64,000 nucleotides of DNA from assembly GCA_037139735.1 (NCBI GenBank), contig JBAXFU010000005.1, forward strand, positions 1 to 64,000, read 5' to 3'. Under the pieces are notes generated by a model. The model ran no database searches, was not told the origin of the DNA, and saw nothing but the letters and a program-made list of their open reading frames with translations. Position 1 is the first letter of the stretch. Every line of letters begins with the position of its first letter. This DNA comes from UBA2402 sp037139735. GTDB taxonomy: Bacteria > Planctomycetota > Phycisphaerae > Phycisphaerales > UBA1924. Positions 48,681 to 57,862 of the stretch are shown one piece after another. The position numbers and the translations under genes were made by a program.

Positions 48681-50843
48681 TCACTGCTGCACGTTCAGCG
48701 GCGGATCGGGCGGCACGCTGAAGACGAACTGGAAGGTGTTCTCGATCGAGGGATCCTGCGCATCCGCAAGCGTGATCGTCACGCGGATCATCTTGGGCCA
48801 GGCCCACGGAATCGCCGTCGCCGCGGGTTCGCCGGGCCGCACCTCGGTGGCCTCGATGCTCCCGTTGCCATTGGCGTCCACCTGATGGCCGTAGTCGCGC
48901 ACGCCGTCCCCGCCGCCCGTGAAGGACCGCGAAGCCGAGTTCCACCGCAACTGATCCTGCTTGAAGGTCGGATCGACGTACCCGAAGTGCGCCGTCGTCG
49001 CGAGCATCGTCGACGACGGCGCGTACGTGTCGTCGTTGCGGTTGTACCCGTAGATCAGCGTCGACGAGACCGCGTGCAGCCACGTGCGGGCCGAATCGGG
49101 AAGCAGTTGCTCGGGCAGCGGCACCGCCGAGGGCGTGTCGAGCAGTTGCGCCGGCAGCCGCGGCACCCGCGTCACCAGCGGCTGAGCCGCCTGCGTCGTG
49201 CTGAGCACGTTGAAGGGATACGGCAGCGACGCGAAGCGGTCGCTCGCATCCACCGTGCCGTCGCGGTTGCTGTCGTAGCGTGCCGCGGGACCGTACCAGA
49301 TCGTCTCCTTGCGGACCGAATCGACCAGCCCGTACGACCACTCGACGATGAACTCGCTGCAGCGGGGCAGGAAGCCGTTGCCCGCGAGCATCAGCTGATC
49401 CATCCGCTCAAGGGCGACCTGCTGGGCGAGCGTCTCCGTGCTCGGCGAGCTCGAGGGAGCCCTCACCGTGCCGGAGAGCGAGGCGATCATGTCCACGGGT
49501 TGCGACTCGACGCGCATCCTCGCGCCCCAAGGATCGACCGTTCGGGCCGCGGCGGTCACGGCGCCGAAGCTCGGCCCCCCGCTCCCCTGGCCGGGCAAGG
49601 CCTGCTGCATCCACACGTGCATCATGTCGAGATCGGTCGGCACGCCCGCGGGGGCGGCCGACGGATCCACCCATGTCCACGGGTAGTAGAGCAGATCGAG
49701 TTCGAGCCCCGGGTTGCTCGCCGGATTGAAGGCGTCGGGAAGGATGCGCCGGAGCTGCGCCGGATTGCCGCCGGTCGCGGGCACGTAGCCGCCGAATCCT
49801 TCGATCACGGACTTGATCTCGCGGAGATCGGTCGCGGCGATGTCGACCAACCCGGAGGTCAGCAACGGACGCCGCGGCTCGCGGAAGCGGTCCGCGGCAT
49901 CGGGCAGGTTGCCGTTGACATCCGACGGGTAGTAGCGGTTGAGCGAACGGAAGACCGACCGTGCCGCGGGCTGAAGGCCGATCTGGTCATCCCGATCGCG
50001 CAGGCGGCGACGATCGGCCGGAACGTTGGGGTCGAGGGTGTCGGCGCCGAATCGCAGCACGCCGGGCACCTGCACGCCCGCGGCGGTCCCGGGCTTCGAG
50101 AGCAAGGTGGCATGACGAACGAGCGTCCACTGCGAAGGGAAGAAGTTGGGATTGGCGTCGAGCGCCCCCGTGCGAGGACGCACGCCCAGACGGGCCTCTC
50201 GCTGGGTGAAGTCGTCGCCGTTGTTGTCGTCGACCTTGGGCTGCAGGTACGGGAGCGGATCCGCCACCGGGTTGCCCGTGGTCGGATCGATCCGCTGCGA
50301 ATCCTGCCGGCGCTTCTGGCCATGCCCGTAGTAGATCATCGCCGTGCCGCTGCTGACGCGGACGTCGGGGTGAACGGGCTGCCGGGCCGTCTCGAAACGT
50401 CCGTTGGCGAAGAAGAGGATCTGGTCCATCCGCCTGGCGCGGGGAGAGGCGTCGTCGGCGTGGAGCGCAATGGCGTCGAGGTTGGGATCGAAGCGACCGT
50501 CGCCGTCGCCGTCGGCCCACTCGTGACGCAGCAGCAGGAAGCCGTCTCGCGTCATCCGCGAGAAGTCCTTGCGCATCTGGTTCTCGACCAGGCCCGCGTA
50601 CTGGTTGAGCAGACTGACCCGCTTGCCGCCCTTGACGGTCTTGCCCACGGCGTCGAAGATGCTCGCCAGCCCCACCGCCACCAGCGCGACGGCGGCGATG
50701 GCGACGATCGTCTCGATCAGGGTGAAGCCCCCGCGAACCGCGCCGGCGCGCGATGTTCCGCCGGCGGCCGCCGCGAGCGTGCGTGCACGCACCGGGAGAG
50801 CACCCTCGCGCACGACGTTCGACGTATTCGACCGACCTTTCAT
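48681..50843 (-). CDS. Large pseudopilin-like protein (PilW/GspJ type)
   Basis: This 720-residue protein has a prepilin N terminus: a basic leader, then GG and FTLIETIVAIAAVALVAVGL, where cleavage by the prepilin peptidase would be between Gly and Phe. The leader is about 39 residues, longer than usual. The mature part is much longer than standard GspJ proteins (about 200 residues) and contains many Asp/Asn-rich loops (WADGDGDGRFDPNLDAIALH). The ATG at 50843 was chosen; an upstream in-frame start at 50882 is possible. It is likely a minor subunit of the pilus or secretion fibre. Confidence 0.8.
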   Translation of the reverse strand: MKGRSNTSNVVREGALPVRARTLAAAAGGTSRAGAVRGGFTLIETIVAIAAVALVAVGLASIFDAVGKTVKGGKRVSLLNQYAGLVENQMRKDFSRMTRDGFLLLRHEWADGDGDGRFDPNLDAIALHADDASPRARRMDQILFFANGRFETARQPVHPDVRVSSGTAMIYYGHGQKRRQDSQRIDPTTGNPVADPLPYLQPKVDDNNGDDFTQREARLGVRPRTGALDANPNFFPSQWTLVRHATLLSKPGTAAGVQVPGVLRFGADTLDPNVPADRRRLRDRDDQIGLQPAARSVFRSLNRYYPSDVNGNLPDAADRFREPRRPLLTSGLVDIAATDLREIKSVIEGFGGYVPATGGNPAQLRRILPDAFNPASNPGLELDLLYYPWTWVDPSAAPAGVPTDLDMMHVWMQQALPGQGSGGPSFGAVTAAARTVDPWGARMRVESQPVDMIASLSGTVRAPSSSPSTETLAQQVALERMDQLMLAGNGFLPRCSEFIVEWSYGLVDSVRKETIWYGPAARYDSNRDGTVDASDRFASLPYPFNVLSTTQAAQPLVTRVPRLPAQLLDTPSAVPLPEQLLPDSARTWLHAVSSTLIYGYNRNDDTYAPSSTMLATTAHFGYVDPTFKQDQLRWNSASRSFTGGGDGVRDYGHQVDANGNGSIEATEVRPGEPAATAIPWAWPKMIRVTITLADAQDPSIENTFQFVFSVPPDPPLNVQQ

Positions 50844-51003
50844 GAACCACGCTCCATCTGTTGTCGCGGGGGAGCTGAACACCTTGCTCCCTCACGGGAC
50901 GGGGCACGCCTCGCGTGCGTGCCCCTCATGACCTGCCGCCGACTTGTCGGCCTCGCGTTCGGGCCGTCCCCGAGGTCGCGAGCACCATCCGCCGCTCCGA
51001 CCA

Positions 51004-52128
51004 TCACCGCCTGATCGTCACCACCGAGACCGACGCGGGCACCTGGGAGGTGAACCGGATTTCGGGCGCCAACGTCGCGCCGCCCGCGTCGACCACCAGT
51101 CCGCTCGCGAACGGCGGATCGATGGTGAGCTGCACGGGCGTGACATCGCGGTTCAGCCGCACCACCTCGTGCACCATGCCCTTGGCGTCGATGAACTTCT
51201 GTCCCAGCTGCTCGAGGTAGGGCCGCAGCGGCGAGAAGGCCGCCGACTGATCCGTCGTGATGATGTTCGTCTGGGGTCGCCCGTTGCTGACCACCGCCGT
51301 CACCGTGGTCGAGCGGATCGGCGAATACCGAGGCTCGGCGCCGCGACCCACGCCGTCGAAGGTGGGCCGCCCCGCCGTGTCCTCGGCCACCGGAACCACC
51401 CGACGGTTGGGCGAGGTCAGCACGCCGCCCAAGGTGCTGTCGCCGGGCACGCGGATGCCCGAGTCGATCCGACGCACGAAGACGGCAAGTTGAATGGTGT
51501 CGTCATCCAGCCGCGTGAAGTTGCTCGAAGCGCCGACGGCGCCCACCGGCTTCTCGCCCGCGGCGACGCGGCGAGCGATGAAGTCCCAGACGAACCGAGG
51601 CTGCACCGAACCGGACTCCGAAGGACGGGGGATGAGCCGCTCGGCGAGCGGGATCTCGATGGCCGCGAAGCCCGGCATCAAGCCGTCGGCCCCCACGTAC
51701 ATCGTGCCCGTTCGCGTGTCGAGCGTGATGCCCGACTCGCTGGCCGTGCCGGTCGCGACCTCGTTGGCCGCCGCCCACGCGCCCGCGCTGGAGAAGCCGG
51801 GATCGCCCGCGAGCATCGCCCAGCCGCGAGGCGAGACCGTCTGGTTGCCCGCGTTGTCGCGGCTGTAGACGTTCGGCTCACTGAGCAGCGCGTGGCCGCG
51901 AAGAAGTTCCTCGACCGACCGCTGAATGGAGATGCCCTGCACCGCGTCGGTCGCCGTCCGCTGCTGCCTCACCACCGCCGGGAAGACCGCCGCCACGCCG
52001 AGCAGGCCCAAGGCCAGCACGAAGATGGCGATCAGCACCTCCACGAGCGAGAAGCCCGAGGCCCGGCGTGCCGTCATGCGATTGGCGTGCGTGTTCATCA
52101 TGGGTGCTGCCCGTCCGTCCGTGTCCAT
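51004..52128 (-). CDS. Pseudopilin-like protein (PilV/GspI type)
   Basis: This 374-residue protein has the prepilin motif SGFSLVEVLIAIFVLALGLL with conserved Glu5. A methionine-rich leader carries several possible starts (52128, 52101, 52098); AAAGG lies upstream of the first. The GLLGVAAVFPAVVRQQ continuation is typical of PilV. The C-terminal part is beta-rich and unrecognised. It sits between two other pseudopilin genes on the minus strand. Confidence 0.83.
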   Translation of the reverse strand: MDTDGRAAPMMNTHANRMTARRASGFSLVEVLIAIFVLALGLLGVAAVFPAVVRQQRTATDAVQGISIQRSVEELLRGHALLSEPNVYSRDNAGNQTVSPRGWAMLAGDPGFSSAGAWAAANEVATGTASESGITLDTRTGTMYVGADGLMPGFAAIEIPLAERLIPRPSESGSVQPRFVWDFIARRVAAGEKPVGAVGASSNFTRLDDDTIQLAVFVRRIDSGIRVPGDSTLGGVLTSPNRRVVPVAEDTAGRPTFDGVGRGAEPRYSPIRSTTVTAVVSNGRPQTNIITTDQSAAFSPLRPYLEQLGQKFIDAKGMVHEVVRLNRDVTPVQLTIDPPFASGLVVDAGGATLAPEIRFTSQVPASVSVVTIRR

Positions 52129-52153
52129 CCCCCCGACCTTTCCCCCGCAGTCC

Positions 52154-53287
52154 TCAGTCGACCACTTCCTGCGCCTGACCCAAGTACCGCTGGAGCGTGA
52201 AGATCCTCGAATCCGTCTCGATCACAGTGCCGCGATCGTCGGCCAAGCGACCCTCGATCCAGCTTCCCGCCGCTCGCGTCACCTCGAGCAGGTCGGGCCC
52301 GGGGGCGAAGAGCGATGCGTCCAACGCCGGCCCTTGGGTCGTCGCCGGGTCGGCGTAGTAGGTGCCCGTGACCCTGTTGGTCCCCTTGGCACCAAGCGAC
52401 CTCGCCAAGGCCGCCGTGAGACTTCGTTCGTTATACACGGCAAGTTCCGTCACGGGCCGGGCAAGGACCGAATCGATCGATACGTCACCGAGGAGTTTGA
52501 TCCGGTTCAGGCGTTCGGGTCCGGTCAGGTTCGCCTCGAGCAGCCGATTAACCGCCGCCCCGAGGTCCAAGGCCTGGTCAAGACGCGTTGTGTTGAACGG
52601 CGCGTTCTGCCGGAAGCCCTGGGCCGCCACCGGGTCGATCACCAGCGCCAACGCCCGGTTGCCCGCGTCCAACTCGCCCGTGCCGTTGCGGAACCGAACC
52701 ATGAACGTCTGGCGCTGCCACCCCTTGGCCTCCGCGTTGGGGGCGGCCGGGTTGATGAAGTTCGTTTCGGGGAAGAGCCACAGGCCCTCGGCCGCCGGGC
52801 TCGCCGTGCCGGTGGCGAGCGAGTCGTACCACCCGTTCGCGTCGCCCGTCGCGGTGACGTCCGTCCCGCCCACCGTGTTCGCCGGCGTGTACGCGCGAAT
52901 GCCCCAGTTCCGAGGGAGCTGGATCGGCGCGGCCGTCGCGAGAGGCACGAAGACCTCGCGGCTCACGCCCACGCGACCGGTCGAGACGCCGCCGCTCACC
53001 TCGTTGTCCTCGAGGAACCCCACCGACACGCACGGCACGATCGACACCCGTCCGCCGGGCTGGAAGAAGAAGACCGCCGCCGCATCGGAGGCGGGGCTCT
53101 GGATCGCCGCGTCGCGAGCCGCCGACAATCCAACCCGCAACTGGTTCTCCGCCAGCGACTTCTCCGACGACTCGATCATCGACTTGAAGGCCGGGATGGC
53201 GATGCCGATCACCAGCACGAAGATGACGATGACCACCAGGAGTTCGGTGATCGTGAAGCCTCGGGGGGCGCGGGAAGACCTGTTCAT
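52154..53287 (-). CDS. Pseudopilin-like protein (GspH/FimT type)
   Basis: This 377-residue protein has the prepilin motif RGFTITELLVVIVIFVLVIG with Glu5, followed by PAFKSMIESSEKSLAENQLR, a typical GspH/FimT helix. The mature part (WGIRAYTPANTVGGTDVTA, GWYDSLATGTASPAAEGLWL) is longer than the family norm. Its start overlaps the stop of the upstream pseudopilin gene as ATGA, so the two are translationally coupled. Confidence 0.85.
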   Translation of the reverse strand: MNRSSRAPRGFTITELLVVIVIFVLVIGIAIPAFKSMIESSEKSLAENQLRVGLSAARDAAIQSPASDAAAVFFFQPGGRVSIVPCVSVGFLEDNEVSGGVSTGRVGVSREVFVPLATAAPIQLPRNWGIRAYTPANTVGGTDVTATGDANGWYDSLATGTASPAAEGLWLFPETNFINPAAPNAEAKGWQRQTFMVRFRNGTGELDAGNRALALVIDPVAAQGFRQNAPFNTTRLDQALDLGAAVNRLLEANLTGPERLNRIKLLGDVSIDSVLARPVTELAVYNERSLTAALARSLGAKGTNRVTGTYYADPATTQGPALDASLFAPGPDLLEVTRAAGSWIEGRLADDRGTVIETDSRIFTLQRYLGQAQEVVD

Positions 53288-54303
53288 CGGCCCACCTCCA
53301 CGACATTGTCCTTCTCGGCGTCGAGCCGGACCTTCCGCTCGTCGGCCGCGAGAACGGGCCTGCCGAGCCGCTGACTGAGCACGGCGATCGGCTCGTCGCC
53401 GAAGGCCCCGTCGGGGCCTGCCGCCACGATCGCCCAGGCCGCGTCTCGCAACTCGGGGTTCTTCTCGATGTCGCGATCCGCGGGCGTGACCGGGAAGGCC
53501 GAGCCCTTGCGTCCCACGAGCCGCGGCAGCCGCAGATCGTCGAGCGTCCGCACCTCGTAGACCGTGCGGGCCCCCTGCGGATACGCAGCCCCGTTCACCC
53601 ACCGATAGAACCGGACCGGCACCTTCTTCTTGTCGAGCAACTCGACGCGTTCCCGATCGGCGGGGTCGGCCACGACCTGCAGATAGCTCTTGCTGGCGTC
53701 CAGGAGCGAATCGATCTTGGAGCCGCCCGTGCGGCCGCCGGGCGTGCCGCCCGCCCTCAACGTCGCGGGAACGTCGAACGAGCCGTCGGCCTTGGCCTTG
53801 TAGAAGCCCGGACCTCGAATGCCGTCGATGGGAACATCGGAGGCCGCCCCGCCGCCCAGCGGATAGTCGCATTCGCCGGCGAGGTAGACCGGCAGCGTTC
53901 GCTCGCTGTAGCGAGCATCGGCGAAGGGATTGGCGTCGGACGCGGCCGGGAAGGTCACGTCGCGAAGCGCCGCCAGGTCGGTCGACGCGGGCGAGAAGTC
54001 GTACACCGAGAACCGCGAGGCGGCGCCCGCCCCGCCCGCGACCACCGTCCGCGGCGACGCCGCGGCCCGATCCCGCACCAGCGGCGGCACGATCCCGCAC
54101 TCCTCGACGAACCGGCCCAGGCCCATCTTGACCGCGTTGACGGCCGCGCGGTCGGTCACCGACGAGGCGTAACGCCGCGTGGTCCGGAAGGCCACGAAGA
54201 GCAGCCCGATCAGGACGCCCAGGATCAGGACGGAGAAGAGGACCTCGACGAGCGTGAAGCCCGATCGCGACGTTCCCCGGCGTGTGGCATGTGGCTCGGC
54301 CAT
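53284..54303 (-). CDS. Pseudopilin-like protein (GspG/PilE-like)
   Basis: This 339-residue protein has the prepilin motif SGFTLVEVLFSVLILGVLIG with Glu5 and a 14-residue basic leader. The helix continues as LLFVAFRTTRRYASSVTDRA. The C-terminal region contains an Asp/Gly-rich end (IVAAGPDGAFGDEPIAVLSQ) resembling the GspG C-terminal motif, where a calcium site often lies. It heads the pseudopilin cluster and is coupled to the next gene by an ATGA overlap. Confidence 0.85.
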   Translation of the reverse strand: MAEPHATRRGTSRSGFTLVEVLFSVLILGVLIGLLFVAFRTTRRYASSVTDRAAVNAVKMGLGRFVEECGIVPPLVRDRAAASPRTVVAGGAGAASRFSVYDFSPASTDLAALRDVTFPAASDANPFADARYSERTLPVYLAGECDYPLGGGAASDVPIDGIRGPGFYKAKADGSFDVPATLRAGGTPGGRTGGSKIDSLLDASKSYLQVVADPADRERVELLDKKKVPVRFYRWVNGAAYPQGARTVYEVRTLDDLRLPRLVGRKGSAFPVTPADRDIEKNPELRDAAWAIVAAGPDGAFGDEPIAVLSQRLGRPVLAADERKVRLDAEKDNVVEVGR

Positions 54304-54395
54304 GTGAACTCCGAAAGCTCGGACTGCTCCGCAACGCGCGTGAAGTCAGCAACGCGATTCAAGACAGCAACGCGAGTCAAGACCTCAACGCGCGT

Positions 54396-55694
54396 TCAGA
54401 CCGCGCCGCCGCCCTGCAGGGACTGGATCATGGCGACCAAGGGAAGGAACATGGCGACGACGATGGTGCCGACGATGCCGCCGAGCACGACGACCATGAG
54501 GGGTTCGAGCAGGCTCACGAGCGAGGCGACGGCGACGTCGACCTCCTCGTCGTAGTTGTCGGCGACCTTGAGCAGCATGGCGTCGAGCTCGCCCGTCTCC
54601 TCGCCGACGTCGATCATGTTCACCACGATGGCGTCGCAGGTCTTGCTCTCTCGCAGCGGCGTGGCGAAGCCCTCGCCCTCGCGGATGCTGTCGTGCACCT
54701 TCTGGAGCGCCTTCTCGAAGACGTAGTTGCCGCTGGTCTCCTTGGTGATCTTCACGGCCTCGAGGATGGGGACGCCGGCGGAGACCAGGGTGCCCAGGGT
54801 TCGGGTGAAGCGGGCGATGACCGTCTTGCGCACCAGCGTGCCGAAGACCGGGATGTAGAGCATGCCCGTGTCGGTGATGGCGCGGCCGGGACCGGCCTTG
54901 CGGATCAGCTTCCAGAAAACAACCACCAGCGGCACCGCGGGCAGCACGATGGCCCAGCCCGGGAGCGACTGCCCCACGTTGCTGCCCGCGAACCAGCGGC
55001 TCGAGTTGATGAGCAGGCGGGTGAGCACCGGCAGCGCCACGCCGAAGTCGGTGAAGATCTCCTCGAACTTCGGGATGATGAAGATCATGATGCCGGTCAG
55101 GATCAGGCCGGCGATGCCGATGACCACGATGGGGTACACCATCGCGCCCTTGATCTTGCGCTTGAGCCGCTCGCTCTTCTCCATGAACTCCGCGAGACGC
55201 TGGAGGATGATGTCGAGCACGCCGCCCACCTCGCCCGCGGCGACCATCTTGGTGTAGAGGTGATTGAAGGCCTTGGGATACTTGCCCATCGCCTCGGAGA
55301 GGGCCGAGCCGCCCTCGACCTCCTCGCACACGCCGTTGAGCACGCTCTTGAGCTTGCCGGGCTTGAGCTGGCTTTCGAGGATCTGCAGCGAGCGGAGCAG
55401 GGGCAGACCCGCGTCCTGAAGCGTCGAGAGCTGGCGGGTGAAGGTCGTGAGCTGCTTCTGGCTCACGCCGCCGAAGCCCATGCCGCCGCCCTTCTTCTTC
55501 GCCTTGGCGTTGACGGCCGCGGCATCGGGCGCGCCGGCCCCGCCGCCCTTCTTGGCCTGCTGCTCGCGGACGCTGGTGGGATAGAAGCCCTGCGACTTGA
55601 TGCGGGCGATGGCCTCCTCGGTGTTGCCGGCCTCGATGGTGCCCTTCTGGGGCTTGCCGGCCGAGTTGAGCGCCTCGTACGTGAATGTCGCCAT
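54396..55694 (-). CDS. Type IV pilus/type II secretion inner-membrane platform protein (PilC/GspF)
   Basis: This 432-residue protein has the two-copy GspF/PilC domain. The first half has TRQLSTLQDAGLPLLRSLQI and SEAMGKYPKAFNHLYTKMVA. Membrane helices follow (PIVVIGIAGLILTGIMIFII), and the second half repeats the pattern (TRTLGTLVSAGVPILEAVKI). It anchors the assembly ATPases at the membrane and passes pilin subunits into the fibre. An N-terminal cytoplasmic extension carries a short Lys/Gly/Ala-rich linker. The gene lies downstream of pilB and upstream of the pseudopilin genes. Confidence 0.95.
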   Translation of the reverse strand: MATFTYEALNSAGKPQKGTIEAGNTEEAIARIKSQGFYPTSVREQQAKKGGGAGAPDAAAVNAKAKKKGGGMGFGGVSQKQLTTFTRQLSTLQDAGLPLLRSLQILESQLKPGKLKSVLNGVCEEVEGGSALSEAMGKYPKAFNHLYTKMVAAGEVGGVLDIILQRLAEFMEKSERLKRKIKGAMVYPIVVIGIAGLILTGIMIFIIPKFEEIFTDFGVALPVLTRLLINSSRWFAGSNVGQSLPGWAIVLPAVPLVVVFWKLIRKAGPGRAITDTGMLYIPVFGTLVRKTVIARFTRTLGTLVSAGVPILEAVKITKETSGNYVFEKALQKVHDSIREGEGFATPLRESKTCDAIVVNMIDVGEETGELDAMLLKVADNYDEEVDVAVASLVSLLEPLMVVVLGGIVGTIVVAMFLPLVAMIQSLQGGGAV

Positions 55695-55783
55695 GGGTCA
55701 GCTCCCTGTGCTCGGCCCCGGGCGCGTCCCGGGGCGTGTTCGATCAATCCGCCCGTCATCGGGCCCCGTCATCAATCCCGTCA

Positions 55784-57520
55784 TCAATCTTCATCCGACA
55801 GCGTCTCGCGAACCACCTCGTCGATGGTGGTCTGCCCCTCGTAGATGCCCAGCATGCCGCACTCGCGGAGGGACCGCATGCCTCGCTTCCTGGCGTGGGC
55901 CCGGAGCACGGCGGTGTTGGCCTGCTTCATGATGAGATCCCGCATTTCGTCGTCCATGGTCATGATCTCGAAGAGGGCCATTCGGCCGCGATACCCGCTG
56001 TTGTTGCAGTTCTCGCACCCGCGACCGCGGAAGAAGTTCTTGCCCCGAACCATGTCGGGGGTCATGTTGAGCTCCATGAGTTCCTCTTCCTTGGGGACGT
56101 AGGGCTCCTTGCACTTCTTGCACACCGTTCGCACCAGTCGCTGGGCGACGATGCCCTCGATGGTGGCGGTGAGGAGGAAGGGCTCGAGCCCCAGGTCGAC
56201 CAGACGAATGACCGAACTCGGCGCGTCGTTGGTGTGGAGCGTCGAGAGCACCAGGTGGCCCGTCAGCGACGCCTGCACGGCGATCGACGCCGTCTCGAGG
56301 TCGCGGATCTCGCCCACGAGGATGACGTCGGGGTCCTGACGCAGGAAGCTTCGCAGCGCCTTGCCGAAGGTCAGGCCCGCCTCCTCGTTCACCTGGCACT
56401 GGCAGAGCCCGTCGATGTCGTACTCGACCGGGTCCTCGACCGTGAGGATCTTGGTCTCGATGTCGTTGAGCTGCGCGAGGGCGGCGTAGAGCGTGGTGGT
56501 CTTGCCCGAGCCCGTGGGGCCCGTCACCGTCACGATGCCGTTGGGCTTGTTGATGAGCCGCAGGAACGTCTCGTAGTCGTCCTGCCGCAGGCCGATGCGA
56601 TCGAGCGAGAGCTCGACGTTGCTGCGGTCGAGCACGCGCATCACGCACGACTCGCCGTAGATGGTCGGCAGGATGGCGATGCGGAGATCGATGGGGTTGC
56701 CGCCCAGCGTGAGCTCGATGCGGCCGTCCTGCGGGAGCCTTCGCTCGGCGATGTCGAGATTCCCCATGACCTTGATGCGGCTGATGATGGCGGGGCCGAG
56801 TTGCTTGGGCGGGGGGACCATCTCGTAGAGAACGCCGTCGATGCGGTACCGCATCTTGAACTCGTTCTCGAAGGGCTCGAAGTGGATGTCGCTGGCGCGA
56901 TCCTTGATCGCCTGCATGAGCACCAGGTTGAGGAGCTTCACCACCTGGTTGTCGCTGGCGGCCTCCATCACGGCGTCGAGGTCGATCGACTGGCCCGTCC
57001 CGCCGCCGGCCTTCGCGAACTTCTCGTCGATCTTGATGTTGCTGATGACGTCGCCGACCGACTCTTGCTTCGAGTAGTGCTTCTTGATCAGCGCGTCGAT
57101 CAGGGCCGCGTCCGCCACCACCGCGTCGACGTTGAAGCCCATGAGCATCCGCAGGTCGTCGACCGCGCGGAAGTTGTCGGGGCTCTTCATCGCGACCTTC
57201 AGCCGCTTGCTGGTGGGGTTGTACTCGATGGGCACCACGCCATAGGCGCGGATGTTCTCCGAGGGCACCACGTCGCGGAAGCTCTCGGGGATGTCGAACC
57301 CGGTCAGGTCGACGTAGTGCATGCCCGCCTGGCCGGCGAGGGCCTCGGCCACGTCGGTGGCGGCGCAGTAGCCCAGTTCCACCATCAGCTCGCCGAGCCG
57401 CAGCTTGCGGGTCTTCTGGACCTCGAGCGCCTCGTGCACGCGCTCGCGCGTGGACTTGCCCAGTTTGGTGAGCACGCGGCCGAGCTTGCGGCCCTTGAGT
57501 TCTGCTGGATCGATGCCCAT
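55784..57520 (-). CDS. Type IV pilus/type II secretion assembly ATPase (PilB/GspE)
   Basis: This 578-residue ATPase has an N-terminal MshEN-type domain (residues about 15-160) and a secretion ATPase domain. Walker A is GPTGSGKTTT (334-343), the Asp box follows at EDPVEYDIDG, and Walker B is VILVGEIRDLETA. The His box is STLHTNDAPSSVIRL. A four-Cys zinc site pairs CKKC (about 467) with CENC (about 502). It powers fibre polymerisation. The ATG at 57520 was chosen because the domain starts there; the frame runs about 60 codons upstream. Together with pilT and pilC it defines the locus. Confidence 0.95.
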   Translation of the reverse strand: MGIDPAELKGRKLGRVLTKLGKSTRERVHEALEVQKTRKLRLGELMVELGYCAATDVAEALAGQAGMHYVDLTGFDIPESFRDVVPSENIRAYGVVPIEYNPTSKRLKVAMKSPDNFRAVDDLRMLMGFNVDAVVADAALIDALIKKHYSKQESVGDVISNIKIDEKFAKAGGGTGQSIDLDAVMEAASDNQVVKLLNLVLMQAIKDRASDIHFEPFENEFKMRYRIDGVLYEMVPPPKQLGPAIISRIKVMGNLDIAERRLPQDGRIELTLGGNPIDLRIAILPTIYGESCVMRVLDRSNVELSLDRIGLRQDDYETFLRLINKPNGIVTVTGPTGSGKTTTLYAALAQLNDIETKILTVEDPVEYDIDGLCQCQVNEEAGLTFGKALRSFLRQDPDVILVGEIRDLETASIAVQASLTGHLVLSTLHTNDAPSSVIRLVDLGLEPFLLTATIEGIVAQRLVRTVCKKCKEPYVPKEEELMELNMTPDMVRGKNFFRGRGCENCNNSGYRGRMALFEIMTMDDEMRDLIMKQANTAVLRAHARKRGMRSLRECGMLGIYEGQTTIDEVVRETLSDED

Positions 57521-57862
57521 GCGAATGCCGCTTCCTTCCGACTCGACGCCGGACGGGCCGCCCCACGCGGGAACGACACGCCGACCAAAGGCCCGCCGGC
57601 CGGAGTGACCCGCTCGAACGCCGCCCGCCGCCGGGCCGGCCCCGTCAGGTCCCTTCGACCAGCATACACATCCTGTTCGGGTGGAGCGAGCCGGTTGCAA
57701 CCGCCCCGCCGATGTGCCAGTTGGATATTTCGTGGCCCATCCGCCCCGCCGCCGCGGCGGGACGCCGCCAAGGACGAAACCCGAACGGATTCCGCCCGAT
57801 CACCCGTTCCAGACCCGCCCCGCGACTGAAAGCCACTCCGCCAGCCAAAGCCGCTCCCGGTC
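57521..57862. other. 342-base gap between pilT and pilB genes
   Basis: No gene with recognisable coding character is seen. The reverse strand is upstream of pilB. It contains the GC palindrome CCGCCGCGGCGG at 57749-57760, which also occurs upstream of two other genes in the window. Confidence 0.55.

Noticed and set aside
42391..48885. 2164-residue open frame on the plus strand antisense to the large GspK-like gene
   Set aside because: The product is Arg/His/Val/Gly-rich with no motif, signal or domain. Long antisense frames are expected opposite GC-rich genes; the minus-strand gene has a pilin-like N terminus and fits the locus.
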